This document shows, piece after piece, positions 46,380 through 57,839 of a stretch of DNA of 64,000 nucleotides. Positions within the stretch are counted from its first letter, which is position 1. Each line of letters begins with the position of its first letter. Made by a program: the position numbers and the translations under genes. The notes beneath the pieces were generated by a model. It saw only the letters and a list, made by a program, of their open reading frames with translations, was not told the origin of the DNA and did no database searches. The stretch is taken from NCBI GenBank assembly GCA_035610365.1, contig CM069435.1, forward strand, positions 66,399,389 through 66,463,388, in the 5' to 3' direction. This stretch comes from Aquatica leii. Taxonomy: Eukaryota > Arthropoda > Insecta > Coleoptera > Lampyridae.

Positions 46380-49300
46380 TTTATTCAATTTAATATACGG
46401 TTTTAACGATTTAAAATCTCTGAAGGAGAATATTCTGTACCTGCTACAGGTGTTGTTCGATATTCAAGTAATGCGTCCAAAATATCATTTTCAGTTTTAG
46501 CTTTTTTAAGTATTTGCTTTGAAATACCTATAGCTTTTTCGGTTAAAACATTTGACCTTGCATAATCTGTACCTACTTCTAAATGTTACTTTTATGCCAT
46601 ATGATTTACAATCCATAACTATTAAATTTATTATTATTACATATAATTTCATTTAGTAATTCATGCGTGGAAAATATTTGTCCTAATTTTTTAATTGATT
46701 CTTGTATAGATTTATCAACTAACGGCATTTCTAACCATTTAGATAAATAATCTAAACAAATTAAATATGTTTTACTACCATATTTAGCTAAATCTAACCC
46801 AATTTTACAGAATGGTAAATTAGGAATTTCATAATTTATTAAAGGTTTATAACTAGATGATCTTTGATATCTTTTACACAGTTTACATTTCTTTATAAAT
46901 CTCTCAGTATTTCTATTAATATTATACCAATATAAGATTATTCTTGCTCTTTGTTTAGCTTTAACCATACCAAAATGACATTTACCATGAATTTTATTTA
47001 ATAAATCAGTTTTTAAACTGTTAAGGACAACTATCTTATTATTAACAAAAATAATATTATCTCTTATAGATAAAGTATTTCTCAATTTATAAAAATGCTT
47101 AAGCAAGTAATTTGAATTAAAATTATTTCTTCTAAAATTAATTTGTTTTTTAATTTCTGGTAAAATTTTCTTTTTCAGATTCTTTCTTAATATTTTTTAA
47201 ATCACATTCAGATATATTTGAAGATTTAATTATTGTTATACTATGAACAAATTAATCAATTTTAGGATTGTTTATCTCTACAGTTTCACTTAAATCTCTT
47301 GACAAACAATCAGAAATAAACATTTTATTTCCAGGTAAATATTTAATAGTCAAATTATATTTAAGCAACTTTAATTTTAATCTGTGAATTCTTGAACTGA
47401 TTTTGTTAGAATTTTTATCTAAAATTTACTAGTGGCATGTGATCAGTATTAATTTCAATATTATTACCTTAAATAATATTATGAAACTTATTACAAGCAA
47501 AAACTATACCTAACAACTTTTTTTCTATAATTGGATAATTAACTTCATTTTTAGTAAAACTTTTAGAAGCAAATGCAACGGGTTAATTATTTTATAGCAA
47601 ACATGCACGTAAACTTAAATTGCTATCAGATTAAATAACAATTTTTTTTAATCAAAAATTTTTAACACGGAATTTTTAGTAATTAAGCATTTTACTTGTT
47701 AAATACTTTCTCTTGATCTATAGACCAAATCCACTTAATTTTTAAACAAGGTTCTTAAAGGATAACCAATTTGGCTATAATTAGGAATAAATTTTGATTG
47801 ATAATGCCACGAAATATTTGAATTGTTTTTTTATTTTTAGGTGCTTGAACATTTAAGACAACATTAATGTATTTTTCATCAACTTCAAAGCCATTTTTAG
47901 AAAATTTAAAACTTAACTACTGAACATTATTGTAACTTACTATAATTAAATTTTATATTATATTTTTTGGCTCTACCAATAACTTCCTTTAAGACCATAT
48001 TGTGCTCTTCTTCTGTATCAGACGCAAGAATAATATCATCAAAATAAATCTGCACTCCCGAAATATCACCAAAAACCCGCATGTTCTCCCTCTGAAAAAT
48101 TTCTGGACTACTGGTTAAACCAAATGGCATTCTCAGGAATCTATAATTTCCAAATGGTGTACTAACAGTACACAGGTATGATGAACTATCTTCCAAAGGG
48201 ATTTGATGAAATCCATATTTCATATCTAATACCGTGAATAATGTCTTTCCAGAAAGCTTAGCTGTTAGTTCTTCAATTGTTGGTATATTAAAAATTTCTC
48301 TAATTACATATTTATTCAATTCGGCTGGGTTTAAACACAACCTTATCGACCCATTTTTCTTTACAACAATAACCAATTCAATTACTCAATCTGTAGGTAT
48401 ATCAACCTTTGCGATTACTTTTTTTCTCTAATTCAGTTTATACTAGTTTTAACTTATTTTTAATTATTGCTGGTAGTCTTCTACATGAGTTTACAACTGG
48501 GACTGCATTGTTAGAAACTCGAATCTTGTATGTAAACGGAATTCTTCCAAGTCTTTCACACGCTTCTCTATTTTCACTAATAAACTTCCTTTTTTCTTTT
48601 TCATTATCACTGTTATACACTGAATTTATTTTCTTTACTAAACTAATATCCATACTAGTTTGTAATTCCAAAATTGCATCACTGTTTATTTAAGTTACAT
48701 AAAATTTTATTATAGCTTTTCGTTTATTTTCCGGGTAGTTTTGCAACACAACGGTTCCTTTTAGTTTCAATTCATTTTCACAATAAGGTATTAACTTATT
48801 ATTTGAATATTTAATACTTTGTTTTGGCAATCCCAAGTTATTATATAATTCAAACAAAATGACATTAATGTCAGCATCTATGTCAATTTTAAACTTCACT
48901 TTTATATTATTTATTTAAATGATATGATACCACTGATTTGACTTTTCAACATTTTTAATTTGATTTACAAATAAGTTTCCTTGAGACTCATCATCCATTT
49001 TCTCTGTAACTTCGTGTGCGATCTTTTTGGGCTTTTCCATCTGACAATCAACACTAAAATGATTAAACATATTGCAAGTAGAACATTTCTTGCCATAAGC
49101 AGGACATTTATATGCCATATGTTGCTTTCCACATTTTTTACAAATGTAAATTTTGTTCTGTCGCTGATTTAAAAATGTATTTTCTATTTCACAGCATCAA
49201 CCATTTTATTCACTTTTCTAAATTTTTTTGCTTATAATTTACTTTGTTCATGTGCTCTACAAAAATTAATTGTTTGTTCAAAGTTAAATCTTGCTCTCAA

Positions 49301-49700
49301 TAATAATTTTATCTCTAATTAGGTTTGCTTCTTAATTTTCAAAAGAACAATTTTTAGCCAACATTTTTAGATCATTATGAAACTGATCAAATGTTTCATT
49401 CTCTTGTTGTATACGATTAAAAAACTTATTTCTTAAAAATATATTTTTTCTAAGAACAGTAATTATCAAAAATTTTAATTATTTAATTGTAATTATTTTT
49501 GACAACATCTATTATGTCAAAAGAATTATATAATTTTAAATCATCTTCACCTAAACAGTTTAATAGCATAGCAATTTTAATTTCGTCAGATTTTTTTTTC
49601 AAATTTTGTAGCTTTTAGAGAATATAAACCTATGCTTAAAATTAATCCAGTTTTCACATTTTTAGTTAACACCAAATTAATTGGTTGTTTAAAAATTTCT
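46380..49700 (-). mobile_element. old Ty3/gypsy gag-pol relic
   Basis: On the minus strand, reading from high to low, the parts are a gag piece (DEIKIAMLLNCLGEDDLKLY, near 49510-49590), a zinc-knuckle region (CSTCNMFNHFSVDC, near 49050), protease-like sequence (48690-48900), RT (FRFLRMPFGLTSSPEIFQ-like; catalytic YFDDIIL, near 48030), RNase H remnants (47240-47640) and an integrase with an HHCC finger (from HGKCHFGMVKAK to CKLCKRYQ) and part of the core (46606-47106). This is the Ty3/gypsy order. It has many breaks and no LTR pair was found, so it is old. Confidence 0.8.
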
Positions 49701-51985
49701 ATTTTTTGAAGGTTTAAAAGTTTTAGCCAAACCTGCAAGTGTAGAATGATGTGCAGAATGGGCACGTACAAGAAAAAAAATTTCTACTACATCTTGATTT
49801 AGTCGCTTCATGCACATCACAATTCCATAAGGTTTGTAAAATTTATACCACAACTGAATCAATTCCATTATGCTCATTTTTCAATTTTGTACGGAAGGTA
49901 TCTTCTTAAGAAAAACGATAGGTGGGCGAAGGCTTTACAAAGTTCTCTATGGATTCTTCCAAAGTATCCGGTGGAACAAAAACAAAACTGTCTAAAATTT
50001 TATGACGTGAAGACCCAATCATTACATTTTCATTCCTTATATCTTCAGGTTCTGAATAATTCTTATAATCTAAACTACCCTTATTACTACTGTTACACGA
50101 ATCAAACAATTTACATAAATATGCAAAACCTAAAGAAGTATTGGATGTTGAGTTGTTGCCAATAGCGGCATATACAGAATAACTAAATACTTGGCTTCAC
50201 ACGCATTTTGGTTTTCCATGTGGGATTAACATATATACTTGTAATGCGAAGAATGTGAAATGCAAAAAAAAACCTTTTTCTATATTGAAATATTTAACGA
50301 AATCTGTCCAATTGGTAACAAATTCATGTACATCAATGTAATATTTCAAGTTTGATGTTAGTAGTTTATTTCGAAGGTCTTTCAATGAATGTGAAAAGTC
50401 AAGCAAAAGAACTACTTTACTATTCCCTACAGAGTATATATAACAAATAGAAGATGTTTTAGGGTAAGATCTACATAATTCTTTAATTGCACTGACGTTT
50501 GTAGATCCTTGATCAGAGATAGAAGCTACCACCCTCAAAGCACACTTTTCTAATTTAGTAATAATATTAATAATATATACTTTCAGATCTCCCGTCTGTA
50601 CACATTCTGTGGTAAAATAATACGCTACTGGTAGCTTCTAATCTCTAACCAAAAACCTAATAAAAAATACTAAAACATGATCAGCAAATATTTATTTTTT
50701 AAATACTCTAAACCTACTCTTATTGCCATTTCATCAAACGCCAGTACAATAACCTTTTTCTTAAATTGTAAACTACTTACTGCTTTATATAAAGAGTTAA
50801 ACAAACCATCATTAAGGCCGCTAATTATATTAAATATACCTAGAAGAAATAGAAGGTAATTTAAAAAATAATCTTATTACATTAAACCTTTTCTGCTAGC
50901 AGACTTGTACATCATTAAAGAAAACTTATCTAACTGTGGATCTCTTGAAATTATTAATTTTTTTAGGTGTTTTATTTGCAAATATAAAAATTCGCACACT
51001 TCATCTAATGCACTAAATCCAAACAATCTCCGAAGATCTAATTGATTATCAAAATGAGATGCTTCTTACAATGCATTTCTGTAATACCTTCTACTTGCTT
51101 GCAGATTTTTGTTCTTTTTCTGTCTTAGAATTAGTACCAAAACAATAAAAATTATTATTAGTGCATTTTTCAAACAGAATGAGTACTAGTGAAATTATAA
51201 CTCTAGTTACAAAACTGATTAACAAACAACTGTTACATTATTACACAAAGTTTATATATTGATTAATGCATTTTTTTTTTCATGTTTAAAATAAACATAA
51301 TTTAAAGTTGATATTTATTGTAAATTATTTCTGATGTAAACATAATGATCAGAAAATTTATCTGGTTGAATTTGTTTGCACATCTGACTTATAGTTCCCA
51401 CAGAGCTGGATGTTGAAGCAATTATTGAAAATTGTTTTTTTTATCAAAGTTGATGATTCTCCAACCAATTCATGCTTTCTTTGAGTAACTGACCGCATAC
51501 TTTCACTAATCTGAGTCACATTCTCAATTTGTTGGAGAACAATTCGCTCTTTAGTTACTGAAAATACAATATGTATTCAAGCCTAATAGAACAAAAATAT
51601 ATAAGTAAGAAAATATTTTTATTTCAACATTTTTAACAAAAAGAATCAAATATTTTCATATAAAGTTTACTAGTTTATTTACAGTCATTTTGAAAGCAAT
51701 CAGTACAAATTGTTAATTCTTACTTTTAGTTGGATGTTCAACTACGCCAGGTAGTAACAACGTCGGATAAGCATTTGGTTTCAAAAGTTTTTTTAATAAT
51801 GGTACATTTCGAAAACGTTCCTCAAAATGCAAGTTACAAACAAAATGCTTGCGATTATCAGCTGCAAAAGCTGGTTTCCCACAATTTAGCATCCAGATTC
51901 TTCTTATTTCTAAATCTTTGGGAAAAGAAGATAGTTTTCTGACGTTTCCGCAGCCGGCTACTATATATTTATTCACCATTGTGTT
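49700..51985 (-). mobile_element. P-element transposase relic with THAP domain
   Basis: On the minus strand, an N-terminal THAP zinc finger (51713-51979) carries LSSFPKDLEIRRIWMLNCGK, the C-x2-H pair in FVCNLHF, and YPTLLLPG in place of AVPT; the first zinc cysteine is not visible. A coiled region (VTKERIVLQQIENVTQISES, about 51500-51560) follows. The RNase-H-like core comes next, with VLAFDEMAIR (about 50720-50750), ISDQGSTNVSAIKEL (about 50470-50520) and LNQDVVENFFS (about 49770-49810); these hold the expected D, D and E. Many stops separate the segments. The order and motifs are those of P/THAP9 transposases. It is a dead copy with no terminal repeats assigned. Confidence 0.8.
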
Positions 51986-52074
51986 ACTAAAATAATTAGG
52001 TTATGAAAAATTACATTTACGCTAATACAAAAAAATTAAAGAATGGTATTGGCTGATTGTTAATTTCAATAAAT

Positions 52075-53959
52075 TGTTACATTCCAAAATTAACACAAAG
52101 TCACTGCCTGCAATGTAGTAACATAAACGGGGGTTGTGCCACTAGCTCAATGGAGACGGGGTGGGTTTTATTTAAAAGCTTCGTGATCGAAATGGATTGA
52201 CTTGTCGAAAACACAAAATCGATAAATAATAATGTCGAAATCAAAGGGCGCCAGGAAGGAGTAAAGCTTAATGGACTAATGACCCTTGCCAACCATAAGT
52301 CCGCTTCTGTAGTATGCACCCCCAATGGACTTACCTTAGAGGGTGCCTTTGCTAAAATCTAAAATAAACTAATAAAGTTACACACGCGGAGGCCGACGGA
52401 ATTAAAAGCTCTTTACAATTTAATAATTTAACATTTATTTGAACGAAATAAAACAAAATGAATAAAATAATAAAATAAAATAATTGAATTGAAATTGACA
52501 AAATTAATCACACAAAACAGTAGCAAAATAATAGAAAAATTACGTGAATGCACGTTAGATCAAAACCAATTTACACTTAATGGAATAAAATACACAAACA
52601 AAATTATAAAATACACAATACAGAATTTTAAAGAAATAAACAATACGATATTAATCAATCTTAAAACATCTATGATCACGGCCGTGTGTGTGTCGATATA
52701 ATTTAAAAACAAAATGAAAAATACTTATAAAACTAACATATAAATATAAAATTTGAATCGATAATTCGGTCCCGTTTAATAAATTTTAAACTTGGGATAA
52801 AACAGTACCGTAAAATACGGTCATTAATTAGTTACATTAACGATAACTTCGAAACACTTGTAATTTTTAATTGAAAATTCAAAGCTTTTAACACTTGATC
52901 GCGTAAACGTAAATAATATCTTCTCGATTAAATAAATGGTGCAACATAAATACCTTGAATTCGTCGTAACTGCAGGAACGTACTTATGGTTAGGTGGTCC
53001 GGGATGGCCAAACGAAAAGGTACTCCAAATAATTTCTATGCCGGCGGAAGAATTTCTTTGTTAACACTTAACATAATCCGCACAAATACGAAGATTGGAC
53101 ACAGTACAACCCAACGATTGAATATCCAACTTGAAACTTGCGTTATAATTATGGAAACCGTGAAATTTGCATAATCCGTAAATTACGAACATTGAAAAGA
53201 AGATAAAAATCAAACTTTTCCATCACTACACTACATTTCCACGGTACCAATTTTCTTTTTAACTTCCGCGGTAGGGCATAACGAAACGTACCCTTACCAA
53301 CCGGTAACCGGTAATTTAAAATTGCGACCAACGATCGATTGATGATTATTCATCCCCCAAATCAAAAACACGTCTATATATCAACTTTCGTCGACTGCCC
53401 TTTCCACAAAGGCTGCGTTCGAAACTTCAAACACCAAAATACTCTCGCGAAGAAGTGCAATAAAGAGGCAAACAATCATATTACGTCATATTTATATAAT
53501 TAGGACACAGCGTTTCGCTTGTACGTGAAACTGTCAATTTGACAAAATATTATATTACAAGAATTTAAACTGCCTAATAAATTAAGATAACGACTTAATT
53601 TTTCCACGTAATCTAAACGATTGACATAAAGAAATTCAAGTACAAATGTACTCGAACAAAGAACTTTTAAATCCACTTAAAATAAACAAACGGCGATAAT
53701 AGATTTAATTACGATTATATCTCAGAAGGGAAACATAAATTACCACTGGAATTTTTCACGGCGTAACAATATACAAAACTAAATCAGCAATTTAAATTAT
53801 AACTTTGAATTTTAAATCGTAAAATAACTTATTAAAGTCAATCTAAAATTCACATTAAAACAAATTCAAAATACATTAAATGAAAATCGTCAATCCAAAT
53901 ACTGTGTCCGTTACCAAAAATTACTTAAACAACCAATCGATTTTTAAACGATGGTTACA
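52075..53959 (-). mobile_element. solo LTR of the 18.7-27.6 kb gypsy family, inverted
   Basis: 1885 bases matching the 1.9-kb gypsy LTR on the minus strand from end to end (TGTAACC to TGTAACA). AAAT is duplicated outside (52071-52074 and 53960-53963). No internal element sequence remains, so it arose by LTR-LTR recombination. It is clearly more diverged from the two young LTRs, most strongly around 52.9-53.4 kb, so it is older. Confidence 0.9.
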
Positions 53960-55638
53960 AAATATTACAAGAGTTACTTACAATATTAGATCAAAAACCT
54001 AAAAAAGTATTGATCATAAACATTTAAATTAATAAGTTTTGAGGTTTTGAATAAACGCGGGTCCAAACGTCAACAACAAAATGGCTGGTTGAGATTGAGA
54101 TCACCTGACAGTACGTCAGAGACGCTATTAGCGACACCATGCGATAAAAGGCTGTTTTGGCAATTAAATATTATAATTATAAGAAATATCTTTGTCAACA
54201 ATAAATAACATTACATTAATGACACGTATTTCTACACTACATTTACCGCCGCCCTGCGTTGCAAAAATATAAGTGACGTCATACAAGTAAAAAATAGTTC
54301 CAGCTTTAAGACCGTATAACTTTTAAAAAAATGAATATTCTGCATTTTTTTTTAATTATCTTAAAATGTTATTTATTAGGAATACCTAATAGTATTTTTT
54401 AAAGAAGTGTGCTTTAAAGTGATATATAACCCAATAGTGCAAGTCTGCAGTACGTGTTTGATCAATTCACAATAGCTATTAAGATAACGAGATGTTTTAT
54501 AAGTACTTTAAAAGACAAGGTCCTAGTTTAAATCTGAGCGACCGTTGGGTGTAAGGTTTTAATGGACCGAGTTCTTTGAATTATAAAACACCTAGTAAAT
54601 ACGACTATTAATGCCCATTGTAATATGAATTATCGATGTTTTGAAACTAAATTTAAAGTATTTAGTTCCGTTCTTAAAAAAATATGAACGTTAGTTATCA
54701 TGTGAAGAAATCCAACGTGCTTTTTAGACAAAAAAAACATTTTTAGAGGCTGCAGATAACGAAAAATATCTCTTTATAAAGGTAATTTTATAGTACACAT
54801 CATTTTAGTTCTCAATCTTATATCGAAGAGTCGTTCGAAGAAAGAGTGAAGACTGTCTGAAAAGTATTTTCTAGTTCAAGTAATAACATCTATAAATTAA
54901 AAGATACCATTAGGTTTTCTTTGAAGAACTGAGACTACCCTTATTCGATATCAAGTCGACCATTTTGCAAGGTCGTTTTGAAGTCTGTCTTGAACGAGAA
55001 GGTGCACATTTAGAACTTGTAATCAAATCTAAATCACATGTATTTTTTTAAATAAAGTAAAGAATTACAAGTTCAATACTGGCCATACTGTGTTTTGTAT
55101 CAGTACTATATTTTGTGTAGTAATGTTTATTGTCAAAATATAAAATTCCTTAAAAAAATATAAAGGTAAATTATTTTATTTTTTATCTCTGTTCTTTTGT
55201 TTTGTTAGTTTTAGTTAACTGTTTGCAAAATTTTACAATTCTCAAAAATTTTAAGGCGTAAAATACTTATGAAGTAGGCTTGTATACTCAATAAATTTTT
55301 AATTTTTTATCTGCTTTTGTCTATGTTTGAACGTAAAGTAAAACTTTATTGTAAAGTCTTAGACTGTAGCTTTATTTATTTCTCTGTGGACTAAAAACTA
55401 AGGAAAACAATGACTGCTGTTATTACATCTCTAAACAGACTATTATGGTTATAATATTTTCTCCACTTTCTGTAATTGAAGCTCGGTTTTCAAAATTTTT
55501 GCGTCACAGTTCACACAAGACCTTATAATAAATGAAATAAGAAATTACTAGTCTTAATTTTTTTATTTGTATATTTAAAAAAGTGTACAATTTTTATAAT
55601 AATATAAAAAACAAAACTTACTGTAATTAGTACAATTG
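53960..55638. other. AT-rich, includes 3' flank of the coiled-coil gene
   Basis: No exon, RNA or transposon was recognised. On the minus strand, AATAAA words shortly below 55639 (for example near 55560) could end the coiled-coil transcript. Confidence 0.4.
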
Positions 55639-57635
55639 TTAGGAATCGCCATAAGCACGTTTTTTAAGTACTTCCACTAAATCCTCTAACTTTTTAATTC
55701 TTTCTTCAGAAACATGATTACTTTCAATTTGCTTTTTGTCAATTTTCATTTGCTTTACTAAATCTTTAAGTACGGTATTTTGTTTTAATATTTGATCGTA
55801 TTTGTTGAGTGACGCTTTATTCGTGATAGTATCTTTATGTTCTTTAAAAGCAGTATTTAGTTCGTTACGCTCAACTTCTAAGATATGGTTTTGGTGTGCT
55901 AGTTGCTCATTACTTACCAGCAATCCTTTATACAACTTTGACATGTCTTGGTACTGTTGTTTTAAAGTTGCATTTTCTAAAACAATATCTTTATTTTGTT
56001 TCAATAAATTGTGTACTTTTTCAGCATTTAAACGACTTTCTGTGGTTAGAACCCCATTTTCATACTTTATACGATCTAGGTCTTTTTCCAGATTTCCACG
56101 TTGCGTTTTTAAATTATCAATTTCTTTAATAACGTCGTTGTTACTGTTTTTTAGCGTTTCAATTTCGGTTTGTAAAAAACATTGTTCACTTGTGTACTGA
56201 GATTCTAACTTAATTATCCGATTTCTTAACGATACGTTTTCGTCTGTTATAATTTGCATTCGGTTTGTAGTTCTTTGTGACTGAAACCAAAGTAAAAGTC
56301 GTTATTTTGTTAAAAAATAAAATCAATTTGTTATATATTCACAGGAATAATAGAATTCTAGTTTAATATGCACATAGTGTTGTGTAGGTGTTTACTAGCG
56401 TTGCACTTTGTAAAGTTACAAAAGCGATTTAAATAACAATACAGCTGTAGAAAACGATTTGAATGGTAAACAAAATCTGTAAGTAACAATTCTATTTTAC
56501 GATTTATGTATATTAGTAATTTTTATAAAATTAGTAAAACAAAAACAAAAATTGTTGTCTAGTCTATAAATTATATATATAAAAAAAAAATATAAAAAAA
56601 GTGAAAAAAAACTATTAGAAAAATGTTTTACATAAATAATAAATGGCGCTGCATCTGAAAGCAAGTCTACAAAGACACATTATTATCTTTGCAAAAATAT
56701 GTGTATATAATAAAAGTTTCTTTGTAAGTAATATTCATTTTAAATCTCTGTTTAATAAAATTCAAAACATTTTTGAATTAAGAAATAATTGAAATATACT
56801 TATTAAATGGCAAATTTTTAAAATTGACAAACGTTTTGATAAAAAAAAACAAAATTCGTTGTTGCAATAATAAATGATTTTTACAAAATTTTTTTTGTTA
56901 AACTGACAATTAAATTTAATTCTGGTTATTTAAATTGTCAAATAAGTTTTATTATTATTTTGACATAATTTGGATAATTTTACAAGATTTTGGTGCAGCT
57001 CTGTTTTGGAAATTTTATATAAGCCCGGTTTCACCAATTAAAATTTAACTCTAGAGTAACTAACCTACGATTAAATTTAAAATCCTGTCATATCATTGGT
57101 TAGTGGTTTTAAGCTAACCAATAATATGACAGGATTTTAAAATTAACCGTAGATTAGTTAATCTAGAGTTAAATTTTAATTGGTGAAACCGGGCCAAAAA
57201 TGACACACTTGAATTGATAAAATTACAGTTATAAAAACAGAATGCCAATACAGCTCACACTATAATCATTTTGTTAAACAAATCAAAATATTTAAATTAA
57301 TTTACTGACTACTTTGTATAAAACAATCTTATTATCTTTAGAGTACAGTAATAGCCTGTTAAATTGCTGTACAGATGTCATTTTTATGTAAACTAAAATC
57401 TAGTGTACAACTATATTGTTTAATAAATAGAGGCTTGAAAAAGTGCACACACAGCCGCACAAAACGTAACCGGTTCTTAGACACTTCAACTGTTCTTGAT
57501 GCCTCTTCTTATTAAAGAACTGTAAAAGTAATTCAAGTGTTTTAATATTTAATTTTAACCTGTTGTCAGCTCTTTAAACTCACCTACTCTCTCTAAATAT
57601 GTTGCAAGTTTATTAAAACTTTTAGCAGGGAACAT
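55639..57635 (-). CDS. coiled-coil protein gene, tentative two-exon model
   Basis: The main exon (55639-56280) reads from an acceptor, TTTGGTTTCAG (intron end at 56281), to a TAA stop. It encodes about 213 residues of near-continuous coiled coil (ENVSLRNRIIKLESQYTSEQ near its start; SEERIKKLEDLVEVLKKRAY near its end) with regular Leu/Ile/Val spacing. Upstream, a likely first exon (57588-57635) encodes MFPAKSFNKLATYLER and ends at AGAGA/GTAGGT. This choice keeps the frame and gives 229 residues. The stronger GTGAGT donor four bases later (after 57584) would leave phase 1 and need another exon. The intron holds a palindromic MITE. I do not recognise the family; coiled-coil scaffold or tethering proteins are candidates only. 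Confidence 0.6.
57023..57194. mobile_element. 172-base palindromic MITE
   Basis: GCCCGGTTTCACCAATTAAA at the left is matched by its inverse at the right (TTTAATTGGTGAAACCGGGC). The inverted homology runs through almost the whole length, with a very short loop around 57110, and would fold into one long hairpin. There is no coding capacity. It sits in the intron of the coiled-coil gene. The family is uncertain and no clear target duplication was found. Confidence 0.85.
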
Positions 57636-57839
57636 TTATTTCTACTCAATCCGGCGGATTTGCATAATTTTCGTTTGCAATCGACTGACATTCTGGTTAG
57701 TTTTATTGTCAAGTCTTTGTTTACTAACGTGCCGGTACCTGATTAGTTAACATTATTAGATCTTTATTCAACAAGAATTATATTTTAAGCAACATAGTAC
57801 CTATCATCAAAAAATGTTTGACTTTTACATATTTTATTT

